Assembly: GCA_038213135.1 (NCBI GenBank)
Contig: JBBQTQ010000033.1
Span: 1-27,801, forward strand
Source of the DNA: JBBQTQ01 sp038213135
GTDB lineage: Bacteria; Actinomycetota; Thermoleophilia; Gaiellales; Gaiellaceae
DNA length: 27,801 nt
Reading direction: 5' to 3'
Below are positions 1 through 6,811 of the stretch, piece by piece. Position numbers and translations under genes: made by a program. Below the pieces are notes generated by a model. That model was not told the origin of the DNA. It worked only from the letters and a program-made list of their open reading frames with translations, and ran no database searches. Positions within the stretch are counted from its first letter, which is position 1. Every line of letters begins with the position of its first letter.

Positions 1-151
1 GGTAGCGATCGACCCACTTCCAGGCCGTCCGCTCGCTGACACCGGCGGCCTCGGCCGCCGCCGCCAGCGACCAGCCCTCACCCAACACCCGCTCCGCCAA
101 CAGCCGCCTCGACTTGGGGCACGTCCTAGCGTTTCGATGCACTGTGGTCAC
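1..151 (-). CDS. IS481-type transposase, N-terminal fragment (runs off window)
   Basis: Fifty codons of a DDE-type transposase are visible. The start MTTVHRNAR followed by a basic segment and a helix-turn-helix around residues 27-50 (key run GWSLAAAAEAAGVSERTAWKW) is typical of the leading DNA-binding domain of IS481-family transposases; the catalytic core would lie outside the window. The GTG at 151 is chosen because a strong ribosome-binding site, AAGGAGGT (complement 159-166), precedes it at good spacing. A second GTG at 142 is possible. The start overlaps the stop of the interrupted upstream gene (GTGA), and the ribosome-binding site is buried in a predicted hairpin (152-215). Whether the rest of the gene is intact is unknown. 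Confidence 0.8.
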   Translation of the reverse strand, partial: MTTVHRNARTCPKSRRLLAERVLGEGWSLAAAAEAAGVSERTAWKWVDRY

Positions 152-2673
152 CGTCCGACCTCCTTGGAGTCGCTGATGGCTCTGACAACCACCAGCCTCC
201 AAGGCAGGTCGGACGAACAACGCTCCTGGGACTTACAGCTAGCCCACTCCACGATCTGCTCCGCCGAGATCGGCAGCGACGTGATCGTCACCCCGTAGGG
301 CGAGAGCGCGTCCTCGATCGCCGCGGACAAGATCGCCGGCGTCAGCATCCGGCCGCCCTCCCCCGCCCCCTTGATCCCGTACGGCGTATAGGGCGACGGG
401 GTCTCCTGGTGCTCGACGAGCATCGTCGGCACGTCCATCGAGGACGGCAGGTGGTAGTACTCGAACTGCTCGTTCCGGACGCGTCCCTGCTCGTCGTAGA
501 GGTACTCCTCGTACAACGCCGTTCCGAGCCCCTGCACGGTGCCCCCGATGATCTGGCCGTCGAGCGTCCTCGGGTTGACGACCGTGCCCGCGTCGTGCAC
601 GGCGGCGTACTTGAGGAACGTCAACTTCCCCGTCTCGACGTCGACCTCGACGACCGCGATGTGCCAGGCATGCCCGACGAAGGGATAGAAGATGCCGAGA
701 TCGGAGCGATCGTCCGCAGGCAGGGTCGTCAGCGGATGGTCGTATGTCATCGACGCCGCGAGCCCGCTCTCCATGTCCGCGGGCAGGTCCAGTCGGAACA
801 TGTAGGCGGTCATAGCCACGTCGCCAAGGGACAGCTGCCGGTCGGGCGAACCGACGACGCCGACGCCGCCGTCGCGGAACTCGAGATCGCCCTCGGCCAC
901 CTCGAGCTTGTGCGCCGCGATCCGCCGGATCTTCTGCTTGACCGCCGCCGACGCCCCCGCGACCGCGCCCGAGACCATCACCGTGTAGCGCGAGCCGCCG
1001 GGGCCTGTCCCCGGCAGCGCGTGCTGCGAGTCCGCGTAGGTGACGACGACCGACGACGGATCGACGTCGAACTCCTCCGCCACGACCTGTGAGACGACGG
1101 TCTCCGGGCTGTTCCCCCACAGCGACTGCGAGTGCAGCGTCACGACGATCTGACCGGTCGGGTCGATCTGGAGCGAGGCGCTCTCCGGGCTCGAGGTCGG
1201 CGTGAACGCCGGCTGGTCGAACCAGAACCAGAACTCGGTTGAGGAGAAGACGCTGCGCTCGTTCGAGGCGACGACGCCGATGCCGACGTGCCGGCCCTCG
1301 GCTCGCGCGCGCTCCCGCTCCCCGACCCAGTGCTCGTACTCCGAGAGCTCCAGCACCTTCTCGAGCACCCCCTGGTAGTTGCCCGAGTCGTAGATGTTCC
1401 CGGTCGGCGTGCGGTACGGGAACATGTCCGGCGTGATCAGGTTCTTGCGCCTGATCTCGACCCGATCCATGCCCAGCTCGCGCGCGACCATGTCCACGAG
1501 CCGCTCCAGCACCCAGTTCGAGACCTCTGCACCGAAGCCGCGGTAGGCGCCCTGCTGGTTCTTGTTCGTCAGGATCGCCGCGAGTGCGTACTCGACGTGC
1601 TTGATCTGGTACGGCCCGACGATCTGCGAAAGCGAGTTCCCGTGCGTGCCGGTGCCGAACTGGAGATAGGCGCCGTAGTCGTCGACGCAATCGATCCGCA
1701 GCGCCCGGAATGTCCCGTCCTCCTCGAACGCGAGCTCCGCGTCGTAATGCCGGTCCGAGCCCGCGTGGTCGTTGTTGACGATGTGCGTGACCCGGTCCTC
1801 CACGTACTTCACCGGCCGGCCGGAGACCATCGAGAGGAAGCCCGCGAGCGTCGGCACCTTGTGCATGAAGAACTTCGAGCCGAAGCTGCCGCCGGCGGCG
1901 ACCGGCACGATCCTCAGCTTGCTCGCCGGGATCTTCAGCGAGCCCGCGATCAGCCAGAGGAAATACGTGAAGTTCATGGAGTTCGCGTAGATCGTCAGGA
2001 CGCCGCTGCCGCGGTCGTAGTCGCCGATCGCACCGTTCGTCTCCATCGGCATGCCTGTCGAGCGGGGCCAGCGCAGGTGCGCCTGCACCTTGCGCGGGGC
2101 GTCGGCGAACGCCTGCTCGACCTCCCCGAACGAGAACGTCCGCTCGTAGGCGACGTTCGTGCCGAGCGCCTCGTGCACGAGCGGCGCTCCGTCTTTCCGA
2201 GCCTCGCCCGGATCGAGTACGACCGGTAGCTGCTCGTACTCCACCTCGATCAGGTCGCAGGCGTCTTCGGCGATGTACCGGCTCTCCGCCACGACCGCCG
2301 CGACCGCCTCGCCGTAGTGGCGCACCTTCTCGGTCGCGAGCAGATCCTGGACGATCGGCCCGGCGCCGAACGACGGCAGCGGCGCGGCTTTCTCCGACAC
2401 GTCCTTTCCGGTCACGACAGCCACTACCCCTAGGAGCGCCTCCGCCTTGCTCGTGTCGATGCTGACGATCCGCGCGTGCGCGTGCGGGCTGCGCACGATC
2501 GCCGCGTGGGCCAGCCCGGGGAGCTTGATGTCGTCGACGTAACGGCCCTCGCCGCGGAGGAAGCGCGGGTCCTCGACGCGGTTGATGCTCTTGCCGAGCC
2601 AGCGCCTCGCTCCCTCGGAAGCCGTGTCCGCCGCGATCTTCGCGCCCTGCGGCTGCTGCTCGATCGAGGTCAT
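148..2673 (-). CDS. Xanthine dehydrogenase-family molybdopterin subunit, 3' end replaced by IS sequence
   Basis: This is the large catalytic subunit of a three-subunit molybdenum hydroxylase related to aerobic CO dehydrogenase and xanthine dehydrogenase. It binds the molybdenum cofactor and hydroxylates an unidentified substrate. The active-site loop reads AYRGFG (residues 376-381), not the AYxCSFR of true form I CO dehydrogenase, and the catalytic glutamate lies in GAGEGG (E772). The ATG at 2673 overlaps the stop of the 2Fe-2S subunit (ATGA) and fits the family's RVEDPRFLRGEGRYVDDI opening. Native sequence runs to about A811 (EQIVEWA); the last 30 or so codons come from the IS end, and the stop at 148-150 overlaps the transposase start. 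Probably only a few native residues are missing, so function may survive. CO as substrate is unlikely. Confidence 0.9.
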   Translation of the reverse strand: MTSIEQQPQGAKIAADTASEGARRWLGKSINRVEDPRFLRGEGRYVDDIKLPGLAHAAIVRSPHAHARIVSIDTSKAEALLGVVAVVTGKDVSEKAAPLPSFGAGPIVQDLLATEKVRHYGEAVAAVVAESRYIAEDACDLIEVEYEQLPVVLDPGEARKDGAPLVHEALGTNVAYERTFSFGEVEQAFADAPRKVQAHLRWPRSTGMPMETNGAIGDYDRGSGVLTIYANSMNFTYFLWLIAGSLKIPASKLRIVPVAAGGSFGSKFFMHKVPTLAGFLSMVSGRPVKYVEDRVTHIVNNDHAGSDRHYDAELAFEEDGTFRALRIDCVDDYGAYLQFGTGTHGNSLSQIVGPYQIKHVEYALAAILTNKNQQGAYRGFGAEVSNWVLERLVDMVARELGMDRVEIRRKNLITPDMFPYRTPTGNIYDSGNYQGVLEKVLELSEYEHWVGERERARAEGRHVGIGVVASNERSVFSSTEFWFWFDQPAFTPTSSPESASLQIDPTGQIVVTLHSQSLWGNSPETVVSQVVAEEFDVDPSSVVVTYADSQHALPGTGPGGSRYTVMVSGAVAGASAAVKQKIRRIAAHKLEVAEGDLEFRDGGVGVVGSPDRQLSLGDVAMTAYMFRLDLPADMESGLAASMTYDHPLTTLPADDRSDLGIFYPFVGHAWHIAVVEVDVETGKLTFLKYAAVHDAGTVVNPRTLDGQIIGGTVQGLGTALYEEYLYDEQGRVRNEQFEYYHLPSSMDVPTMLVEHQETPSPYTPYGIKGAGEGGRMLTPAILSAAIEDALSPYGVTITSLPISAEQIVEWASCKSQERCSSDLPWRLVVVRAISDSKEVGR
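152..215 (-). promoter_or_regulatory. Hairpin covering the transposase ribosome-binding site
   Basis: Read as minus-strand RNA, bases 215-197 and 169-152 form an inverted repeat of 18 base pairs with a single bulged base (position 205) and a 27-nt loop. The 3' arm contains the whole AAGGAGGT ribosome-binding site (159-166) and ends one base before the GTG start at 151. Transcripts entering from outside the element would carry both arms and hide the site; a transcript starting inside the loop would not. This is a known protective arrangement in several IS families; its action here is inferred. Confidence 0.7.
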
Positions 2674-3125
2674 GCCTTCGCCGCCGCCTGGATCGCCTCG
2701 ACGATCTGCTGGTAGCCAGTGCAGCGGCAGGTGACGCCGCTGATCGCCTCGCGGATCTTCCGGTCGTCCGTCTCGCCTGGGTTCTCCTTCAGGAACTCGT
2801 ATGCCGTCATCAGCATCCCGGGCGTGCAGAAGCCGCACTGGAGGCCGTGGTGGTCGGTGAACGCCTGCTGGAGCGTGCCGAGCGTGCCGTCGGTATCCGC
2901 CAGCGACTCCACGGTCGTGACCGAGCGCCCGTCGGCCTGGACGGCGAACATCAGGCACGAACGGATGCTCTCGCCGTCGAGGAGGACGGTGCAGCTCCCG
3001 CAAAAGCCGTGCTCGCAGGCCAGGTGCGTTCCGGTCAGGTCGAGGTTCTCGCGGAGGAAGTCGGCCAGCGTGAGCCGCGGCTCGACCTCCGCCTCGTGCC
3101 AGCGGCCGTTGACCTCGATCCTCAC
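2670..3125 (-). CDS. 2Fe-2S subunit of molybdenum hydroxylase (CoxS-like)
   Basis: This small electron-transfer subunit carries two 2Fe-2S clusters linking the molybdenum site to FAD. The N-terminal plant-type ferredoxin cluster uses C37, C42, C45 and C57 (motif CEHGFCGSC). The C-terminal helical domain holds the second cluster with C97, C100, C133 and C135 (CGFC and CRC). Its 151 residues are normal for the family. The GTG start at 3125 overlaps the stop of the FAD-subunit gene as GTGA, and its own stop overlaps the large-subunit ATG, so translation of the three subunits is probably coupled. No motif distinguishes the substrate. Confidence 0.96.
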   Translation of the reverse strand: MRIEVNGRWHEAEVEPRLTLADFLRENLDLTGTHLACEHGFCGSCTVLLDGESIRSCLMFAVQADGRSVTTVESLADTDGTLGTLQQAFTDHHGLQCGFCTPGMLMTAYEFLKENPGETDDRKIREAISGVTCRCTGYQQIVEAIQAAAKA

Positions 3126-3922
3126 GCGGCCCTCCCGGCGGCCTCTTCGAGAGCTCGTCGAGCCAGCACCGGCGCGAGCCGCTTGCGGTGCGCCGACGAG
3201 GCCTCCACGTCAGTCGGTGGGGACAGTCCCTCGAGCATGTCCCCGAGGGACAGGGTGTCGGGATCGACCTCGATCCGGTAGGGCGTGTCGGCAACACGGA
3301 GAAGCACGACCTCGGCGCGCTCTCCCGGCGTGACGACCGCGGCCGCGGCCAGCTGCGCGTAGTCGCGGTAGCGCGCGCTGACCTCGTGGAACGCCGAGCC
3401 GCCCTGCGAGGCCGGGAACCGGACACCGGTGATCAACTCGCCAGCCGCAAGCGCGGTCTCGTTCGGCCCGAGGAAGAACGAACGCGCCTCGAGCGTTCGC
3501 TCGCCGCCAACCGACCGAACCTCGATCTTCGCGTCGAGCGCGACGGCGACCGCGGTCAGCTCGGCCCAGGGCGCCGCGAAGGCGAGCGAGCCGCCGACCG
3601 TCCCGCGATGCCGCGTCGCCTTGTAACCGATGTACTGCGCCGCCTGGGCGAGCAGCGGCCAGCCGCGCGCGACGGTCTCGTCCTCGAGCAGCGTCTGCTG
3701 GCGAACGAGGGCGCCGATGTGGAGCTCGCCGTTCCGCTCCTCGATCCCGTCGAGGCCGGCGATCCCGTTGATGTCGACCAGCGACTTCGGCCGGGCCGCC
3801 CGGAACTTCATCAGCTGGACGAGGCTCTGGCCACCGGCGAGCACCTGGGCTCCGTCCGCGAGCAGCTGCAGCGCCTCCTCGACAGTCTTCGCCGAGTGGT
3901 ACTCGAACGGGGGCGGCTTCAT
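3122..3922 (-). CDS. FAD-binding subunit of molybdenum hydroxylase (CoxM-like)
   Basis: This is the medium flavoprotein subunit that passes electrons from the iron-sulfur clusters to the acceptor. The FAD-contact motifs AGGQS (residues 29-33) and RGTVGGS (106-112) are present, followed by the C-terminal CO-dehydrogenase flavoprotein domain ending in PPTDVEAS...RRALEEA. The ATG at 3922 overlaps the stop of the upstream VOC gene. One oddity is that residues 218-236 (SLGDMLEGLSPP region) are encoded by DNA carrying two inverted copies of the REP core seen elsewhere in the window. They sit where relatives usually have a longer, unrelated linker. This may be a REP inserted or converted in frame; the core domains look intact. 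Confidence 0.94.
   Translation of the reverse strand: MKPPPFEYHSAKTVEEALQLLADGAQVLAGGQSLVQLMKFRAARPKSLVDINGIAGLDGIEERNGELHIGALVRQQTLLEDETVARGWPLLAQAAQYIGYKATRHRGTVGGSLAFAAPWAELTAVAVALDAKIEVRSVGGERTLEARSFFLGPNETALAAGELITGVRFPASQGGSAFHEVSARYRDYAQLAAAAVVTPGERAEVVLLRVADTPYRIEVDPDTLSLGDMLEGLSPPTDVEASSAHRKRLAPVLARRALEEAAGRAA
3221..3256. repeat. REP-like inverted pair inside the FAD-subunit gene
   Basis: The motif GGGACAGTCCCTCG (3220-3233) is followed after 10 nt by CGAGGGACAG (3244-3253), giving an inverted pair with 7-bp outer arms (TCCCTCG and CGAGGGA). These are the core words of the REP elements at 7485, 8021, 10519, 10587, 14691 and 14751. It lies wholly within an open frame. Chance similarity cannot be excluded because the words are short and GC-rich. 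Confidence 0.45.
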
Positions 3923-4401
3923 GCGGTGTGGTAGAGCGTCGAGCGGCGGCCTTCCTCGGTCTGCTCCACGTCGTCCTCGAGCCGCTTGAGCCCGGGCAGC
4001 CGCGGGCGGTCGAGCGTCGTCACGTCCGGCCAGTCGAGCTCGATCAGGTTTCCCGCCGGATCGCGGATGTACATCTGCACCGAGCCGTCGGGGAGCTCGT
4101 AGGCATGCGAGAAGAAGGCCTTGTCCTCCTGGATCCCGAGCTCGCGCGCCCGTTCGTAGGCGGCCTCGAAGTCGTCGACGTCGAGCGCGATGTGGTGGTA
4201 GGTCGGCGCGGGCGTGCCGCGCTCGAAGAGATGCAGCTGCTGCTCGCCGAGCCTCAGGTACTGCACCGGAAACGCGAACGTGTAGGTCGGAATCCTCTCC
4301 ATCCCGAACACTTGCTCGTAGAACCGCGTCGATTCCTCGAGATCGGCGGCCGAGATGCTGACGTGGTTGAAGCGAAGCGCCCGCATCCGCGGCGGGATCA
4401 T
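3919..4401 (-). CDS. VOC-fold (glyoxalase/extradiol dioxygenase-like) protein
   Basis: A two-module vicinal-oxygen-chelate protein of 160 residues (155 if the ATG at 4386 is used). It starts FNHVSISAADLEES and ends its fold with IRDPAGNLIELDW. The candidate metal ligands are the His of FNHVSI, the His pair in YHHIALDV and the Glu of LIELDW. The family includes glyoxalases, ring-cleaving dioxygenases and epimerases, so the reaction cannot be fixed from sequence. It begins one base after the MFS stop and overlaps the FAD-subunit start (ATGA), so it is very likely part of the same pathway, acting before or after the molybdenum hydroxylase. The C-terminal 30 residues are an acidic and basic tail outside the VOC fold. 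Confidence 0.88.
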   Translation of the reverse strand: MIPPRMRALRFNHVSISAADLEESTRFYEQVFGMERIPTYTFAFPVQYLRLGEQQLHLFERGTPAPTYHHIALDVDDFEAAYERARELGIQEDKAFFSHAYELPDGSVQMYIRDPAGNLIELDWPDVTTLDRPRLPGLKRLEDDVEQTEEGRRSTLYHTA

Positions 4402-4402
4402 C

Positions 4403-5587
4403 TCAGAGAGCGGCCGGCTCCGGCATCGCCCCCCGGCTCAACCGCTCGCCGGACATCGTCGCGACCAGCACGAGCAGCCCGAAGACGGCCGCGCAGAGGA
4501 CGGCGAGCACGGCCGTGAAGCCGCCGCTGGCGTCGCGGATCGCACCGAGCGCGAACGGCGAGAGCCCGGAAACGAAATACCCGACGCCGAGCATCATCGC
4601 CGCGACGGCGCCGACGTCGGCCGGCCGATCGGCCACGTCGAGCGGAAGCGTCATCACGAGCGGGAAGAGTCCGCCGACCCCGAGCCCCGCGATCGCCGCC
4701 CAGGCCCAACCGCCCCCCGGTACCGCGACGAACCCGATCACGCCGAGCAAGAAGAGTCCCGCGAGGACAACCAGATAGCGGCGCCGGGAGCCGCTGCGAT
4801 CCGAGAGCCATGGCACGAGCATCGTCGGCGCAAGCGCGACGACGTTCAGCACAGCGAGCAGGCCACCCGCGCTGCCCTCGCTCCAGCCGTGCTCGACGTA
4901 GGCGTCCGGCAGCCACGAGTTGAGCCCGTAGAAGGCCGTGCTCATCAGCCCGAAGGTGAGCACGAGCCGCCAGGCGAGGCCACTGCGCCAGGGCAGTCGG
5001 ACGTGCGCCGCTTCGCTGCGCCGGTGCGGCGGGTCACCGCGCGTCAGGAGCAGCCAGCCGGCGACGAGGACAGCCGTGCCGAGCGAGAAGGCGAGAATCG
5101 CGGTGCGCCAGCCGTTGCCGGCGTGGGCGATCGGGACGGCCGCGGCGGAGGAAACCGCAGAGCCGACGTTGATCCCGAGGGCGTAGATCCCCGTCGCGAA
5201 GGCGGGGCGGTGAGCGAACCTCTCCTTCACTGCGATCGGCATCAGCGTCTGAGCCAGGCCCATGCCGACGCCGACTCCGAGCGTCAGGGTGATCACTCCC
5301 GCGGCGCTCGGGATCAGCGCGCGGCCGACCCCGAAGACCGTGATCAGGGTGAGACAACCTGCGATCGCCCTGCGCGACCCGTAGCGGCGTCCGAGCCGCG
5401 AGCCCGGCGCCGCGAATGCGCCCATGCACAGCACCGGAATCGTCCCGAGCAGACCTGCGACCGCATGTGAGACACGGAGGTCGGCCTGGATCTTCGGGAT
5501 CAGCGGGCCGATTCCGACGAGCTGGGGCCTCAGCGCGAGCGCCGCCAGGAACAGGCCCGCAAGCAGCGCGAGCGGTGTGCGCGTCAA
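4403..5587 (-). CDS. MFS transporter, CynX/NimT-like
   Basis: A 394-residue major-facilitator membrane protein with about 12 hydrophobic helices. The opening (LLAGLFLAALALRPQLVGIGPLIPKIQADL), the GSRLGRRYGSRR loop after helix 2 and the mid-protein LSDRSGSRRR loop match the CynX/NimT group, whose members move cyanate, nitroimidazoles or other small organic compounds. The frame is open far upstream, but that part is antisense-like and has no membrane helices. The TTG at 5587, overlapping the stop of the ABM gene (TTGA), is the best start because it leaves a family-length protein and copies the overlap pattern of the whole operon. It probably imports the substrate of the molybdenum hydroxylase; that role is inferred. 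Confidence 0.87.
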   Translation of the reverse strand: MTRTPLALLAGLFLAALALRPQLVGIGPLIPKIQADLRVSHAVAGLLGTIPVLCMGAFAAPGSRLGRRYGSRRAIAGCLTLITVFGVGRALIPSAAGVITLTLGVGVGMGLAQTLMPIAVKERFAHRPAFATGIYALGINVGSAVSSAAAVPIAHAGNGWRTAILAFSLGTAVLVAGWLLLTRGDPPHRRSEAAHVRLPWRSGLAWRLVLTFGLMSTAFYGLNSWLPDAYVEHGWSEGSAGGLLAVLNVVALAPTMLVPWLSDRSGSRRRYLVVLAGLFLLGVIGFVAVPGGGWAWAAIAGLGVGGLFPLVMTLPLDVADRPADVGAVAAMMLGVGYFVSGLSPFALGAIRDASGGFTAVLAVLCAAVFGLLVLVATMSGERLSRGAMPEPAAL

Positions 5588-5877
5588 ACGTCCAGGAGCT
5601 CGTAGACGGTGACCTCGCGGCTTTCGAGCAGCGGGATCGCCGTGTCGACCGCGTGCTTCTGAAAGTGCGCTGAGTCGCGGTGTGCCTGGAACGCCGCGGC
5701 GTCGTGGTATTGCTCGTAGAGGAGGATCACACGCGGGTCGTCGACGCTCCGGTTCGCGAGATAGAGCCGGCAGCCGGGTTCCTGACGAGAGGCCGGCGCG
5801 AGCGCGCCGAGGGCCGCCAGGACGCGCTCCTCGTCGCCCTCTCTCGCCACCCAGCGCGCGGCGACCACGTAAGTCAC
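5584..5877 (-). CDS. Antibiotic biosynthesis monooxygenase (ABM) domain protein
   Basis: A 97-residue single-domain protein of the ABM/YgiN ferredoxin-like fold. The signature elements are the first strand YVVAARWVAREGDEERVLAAL, the segment EPGCRLYLANRSVDDP, the line ILLYEQYHDAAAFQAHRDSAHFQ and the final strand. Relatives are small cofactor-free quinol oxygenases or heme-degrading enzymes, often dimeric; the substrate here is unknown. The GTG start at 5877 has a TANNNT hexamer (TAACCT, complement 5884-5889) six bases upstream, which suggests a leaderless transcript. It is the first gene of the six-gene operon ending in the molybdenum hydroxylase subunits. Confidence 0.88.
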   Translation of the reverse strand: MTYVVAARWVAREGDEERVLAALGALAPASRQEPGCRLYLANRSVDDPRVILLYEQYHDAAAFQAHRDSAHFQKHAVDTAIPLLESREVTVYELLDV

Positions 5878-5883
5878 GGCGGG

Positions 5884-5889
5884 AGGTTA
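5884..5889 (-). promoter_or_regulatory. Candidate -10 box for the molybdenum hydroxylase operon
   Basis: TAACCT on the minus strand ends six bases before the GTG at 5877, the spacing of leaderless actinobacterial promoters. No clear -35 box is visible. Confidence 0.5.
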
Positions 5890-5964
5890 GCGGCTGGTTG
5901 ACGCCATCCGGTTTCCGTGTTTGAGTCCAGGTTTCCCCAGAATCGAAAGAGGAGGATCTGCTTC

Positions 5965-6378
5965 GTGAGCACCAACCAGCCAACCGGGCCGCTCGGCAAG
6001 GAGCGCGGCGTCGGGATGGGCATCCTGCTCTACATCGTCACGCTCGGCATTTACGGCCTCGTGTGGACATACAAGAACTTCGAGGAGATGAAGCAGCACA
6101 CGGGCGAGGGCGTCGGCGGCGTGATCGGCTTGATCTGCGCGTTCGTCGGCATCAGCCCGTACGTGCTGCCGTCGGAGATCGGGAAGATGTACCGCCAGGC
6201 GGAGGGCTCCTCACTGGCGTCGCCGCCGGTCACCGGCTGGACGGGGCTCTGGATGTTCCCGGGCGTCTACATCATCGTCGTCTGGTACGTCAAGGTTCAG
6301 AACGCGCTGAACAACTACTGGCGCGCGATGCAGGCCGGGACGATGCAACACGCAGCTCCGGCTGCGCCGGCGGCTTAG
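5965..6378 (+). CDS. DUF4234 domain membrane protein (copy 1)
   Basis: A 137-residue small membrane protein of the DUF4234 family, function unknown. It opens with TGPLGKERGVGMGILLYIVTLGIYGLVWTYK, followed by a hydrophobic stretch, a conserved VLPSEIGKMY segment, another membrane segment and NNYWRAMQ near the end, then an Ala/Pro tail. The GTG at 5965 is preferred because GGAGGA (5951-5956) lies eight bases upstream; the open frame reaches 5917 but without a ribosome-binding site. It is followed two bases after its stop by a clear paralogue, so the pair forms an operon. Three or four membrane spans are likely. Confidence 0.85.
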   Translation: MSTNQPTGPLGKERGVGMGILLYIVTLGIYGLVWTYKNFEEMKQHTGEGVGGVIGLICAFVGISPYVLPSEIGKMYRQAEGSSLASPPVTGWTGLWMFPGVYIIVVWYVKVQNALNNYWRAMQAGTMQHAAPAAPAA

Positions 6379-6380
6379 CC

Positions 6381-6746
6381 ATGGCGAACACCGGCCCGCT
6401 CGGCAAGGAACGCGGCGCTCTCGCGGTCATCCTGCTCTCGATCTTGACGATCGGCATCTACTCGATCGTCTGGCAGTACAAGTCGTTCAAGGAGATCCAC
6501 GAGCACTCGGGCGCTGGTCCGGGCGGAGCAGTCGGACTCCTGCTGGCGATCTTCTTCTCGATCGCGAACATCTTCCTGCTGCCGTCCGCGATCGGAGACA
6601 TGTACAAGCGGGACGGCCAGGCCGCCCCGGTCAGCGGGGCGACGGGCTTCTGGGTCCTGCTCCCGTTGCTCGGCGGGATCGTCTGGCTCGTCAAGGTCTG
6701 CGGCGCGATGAACCACTACTGGCGCGCTAAGCGCGGATCGTCCTAG
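6381..6746 (+). CDS. DUF4234 domain membrane protein (copy 2)
   Basis: A 121-residue paralogue of the preceding gene. Shared landmarks, in the same order, are TGPLGKERG, a first membrane segment ending GIYSIVWQYKSF, the H-x-G-x-GPGG loop, LPSAIGDMY, PVSGATGFW and the closing NHYWRA. The main differences are a shorter C-terminus and a more hydrophobic middle helix. The ATG sits two bases after the upstream stop with no obvious ribosome-binding site, so it is probably translated by coupling. The tandem arrangement suggests local duplication and perhaps a hetero-oligomer. No function is known for the family. Confidence 0.86.
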   Translation: MANTGPLGKERGALAVILLSILTIGIYSIVWQYKSFKEIHEHSGAGPGGAVGLLLAIFFSIANIFLLPSAIGDMYKRDGQAAPVSGATGFWVLLPLLGGIVWLVKVCGAMNHYWRAKRGSS

Positions 6747-6768
6747 GTCAGAGCTCGACTCGAATCGG

Positions 6769-6796
6769 GATCCCGCCGTTGCGAGGCGGCGGGATC
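6769..6796. terminator. Hairpin between convergent genes
   Basis: A perfect 10-bp stem (6769-6778 with 6787-6796, arms GATCCCGCCG and CGGCGGGATC) with an 8-nt loop lies between the DUF4234 pair and the convergent FAH-family gene. There is no T tract, so it may be a bidirectional terminator or an RNA-end stabiliser. Confidence 0.6.
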
Positions 6797-6811
6797 TCCA
6801 CCCGGTGGCGC

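Larger units (their letters stand above)
1..237 (-). mobile_element. IS481-like insertion sequence, 5' end only
   Basis: The element starts at about base 237 on the minus strand with TGT, the usual outer end of IS481-type elements. It contains the first 50 codons of a transposase and runs off the left edge, so the other terminal repeat and the target duplication cannot be seen. It has inserted into the 3' end of the molybdopterin-subunit gene: coding that fits that family continues to about base 241, and after that the same frame encodes residues with no family resemblance. The 237 boundary is inferred from the TGT and from where family similarity stops. Confidence 0.75.

Noticed and set aside
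148..2673. Calling the molybdenum hydroxylase a CO dehydrogenase (coxL)
   Set aside because: The active-site loop reads AYRGFG and lacks the Cys of the form I motif AYxCSFR, so only the broad family is supported.
5898..5926. Classical promoter for the DUF4234 pair (TTGACG with TTGAGT, 17-base spacing)
   Set aside because: The -35 word is good but the -10 word matches the consensus at only half its positions, too weak to list as a feature.
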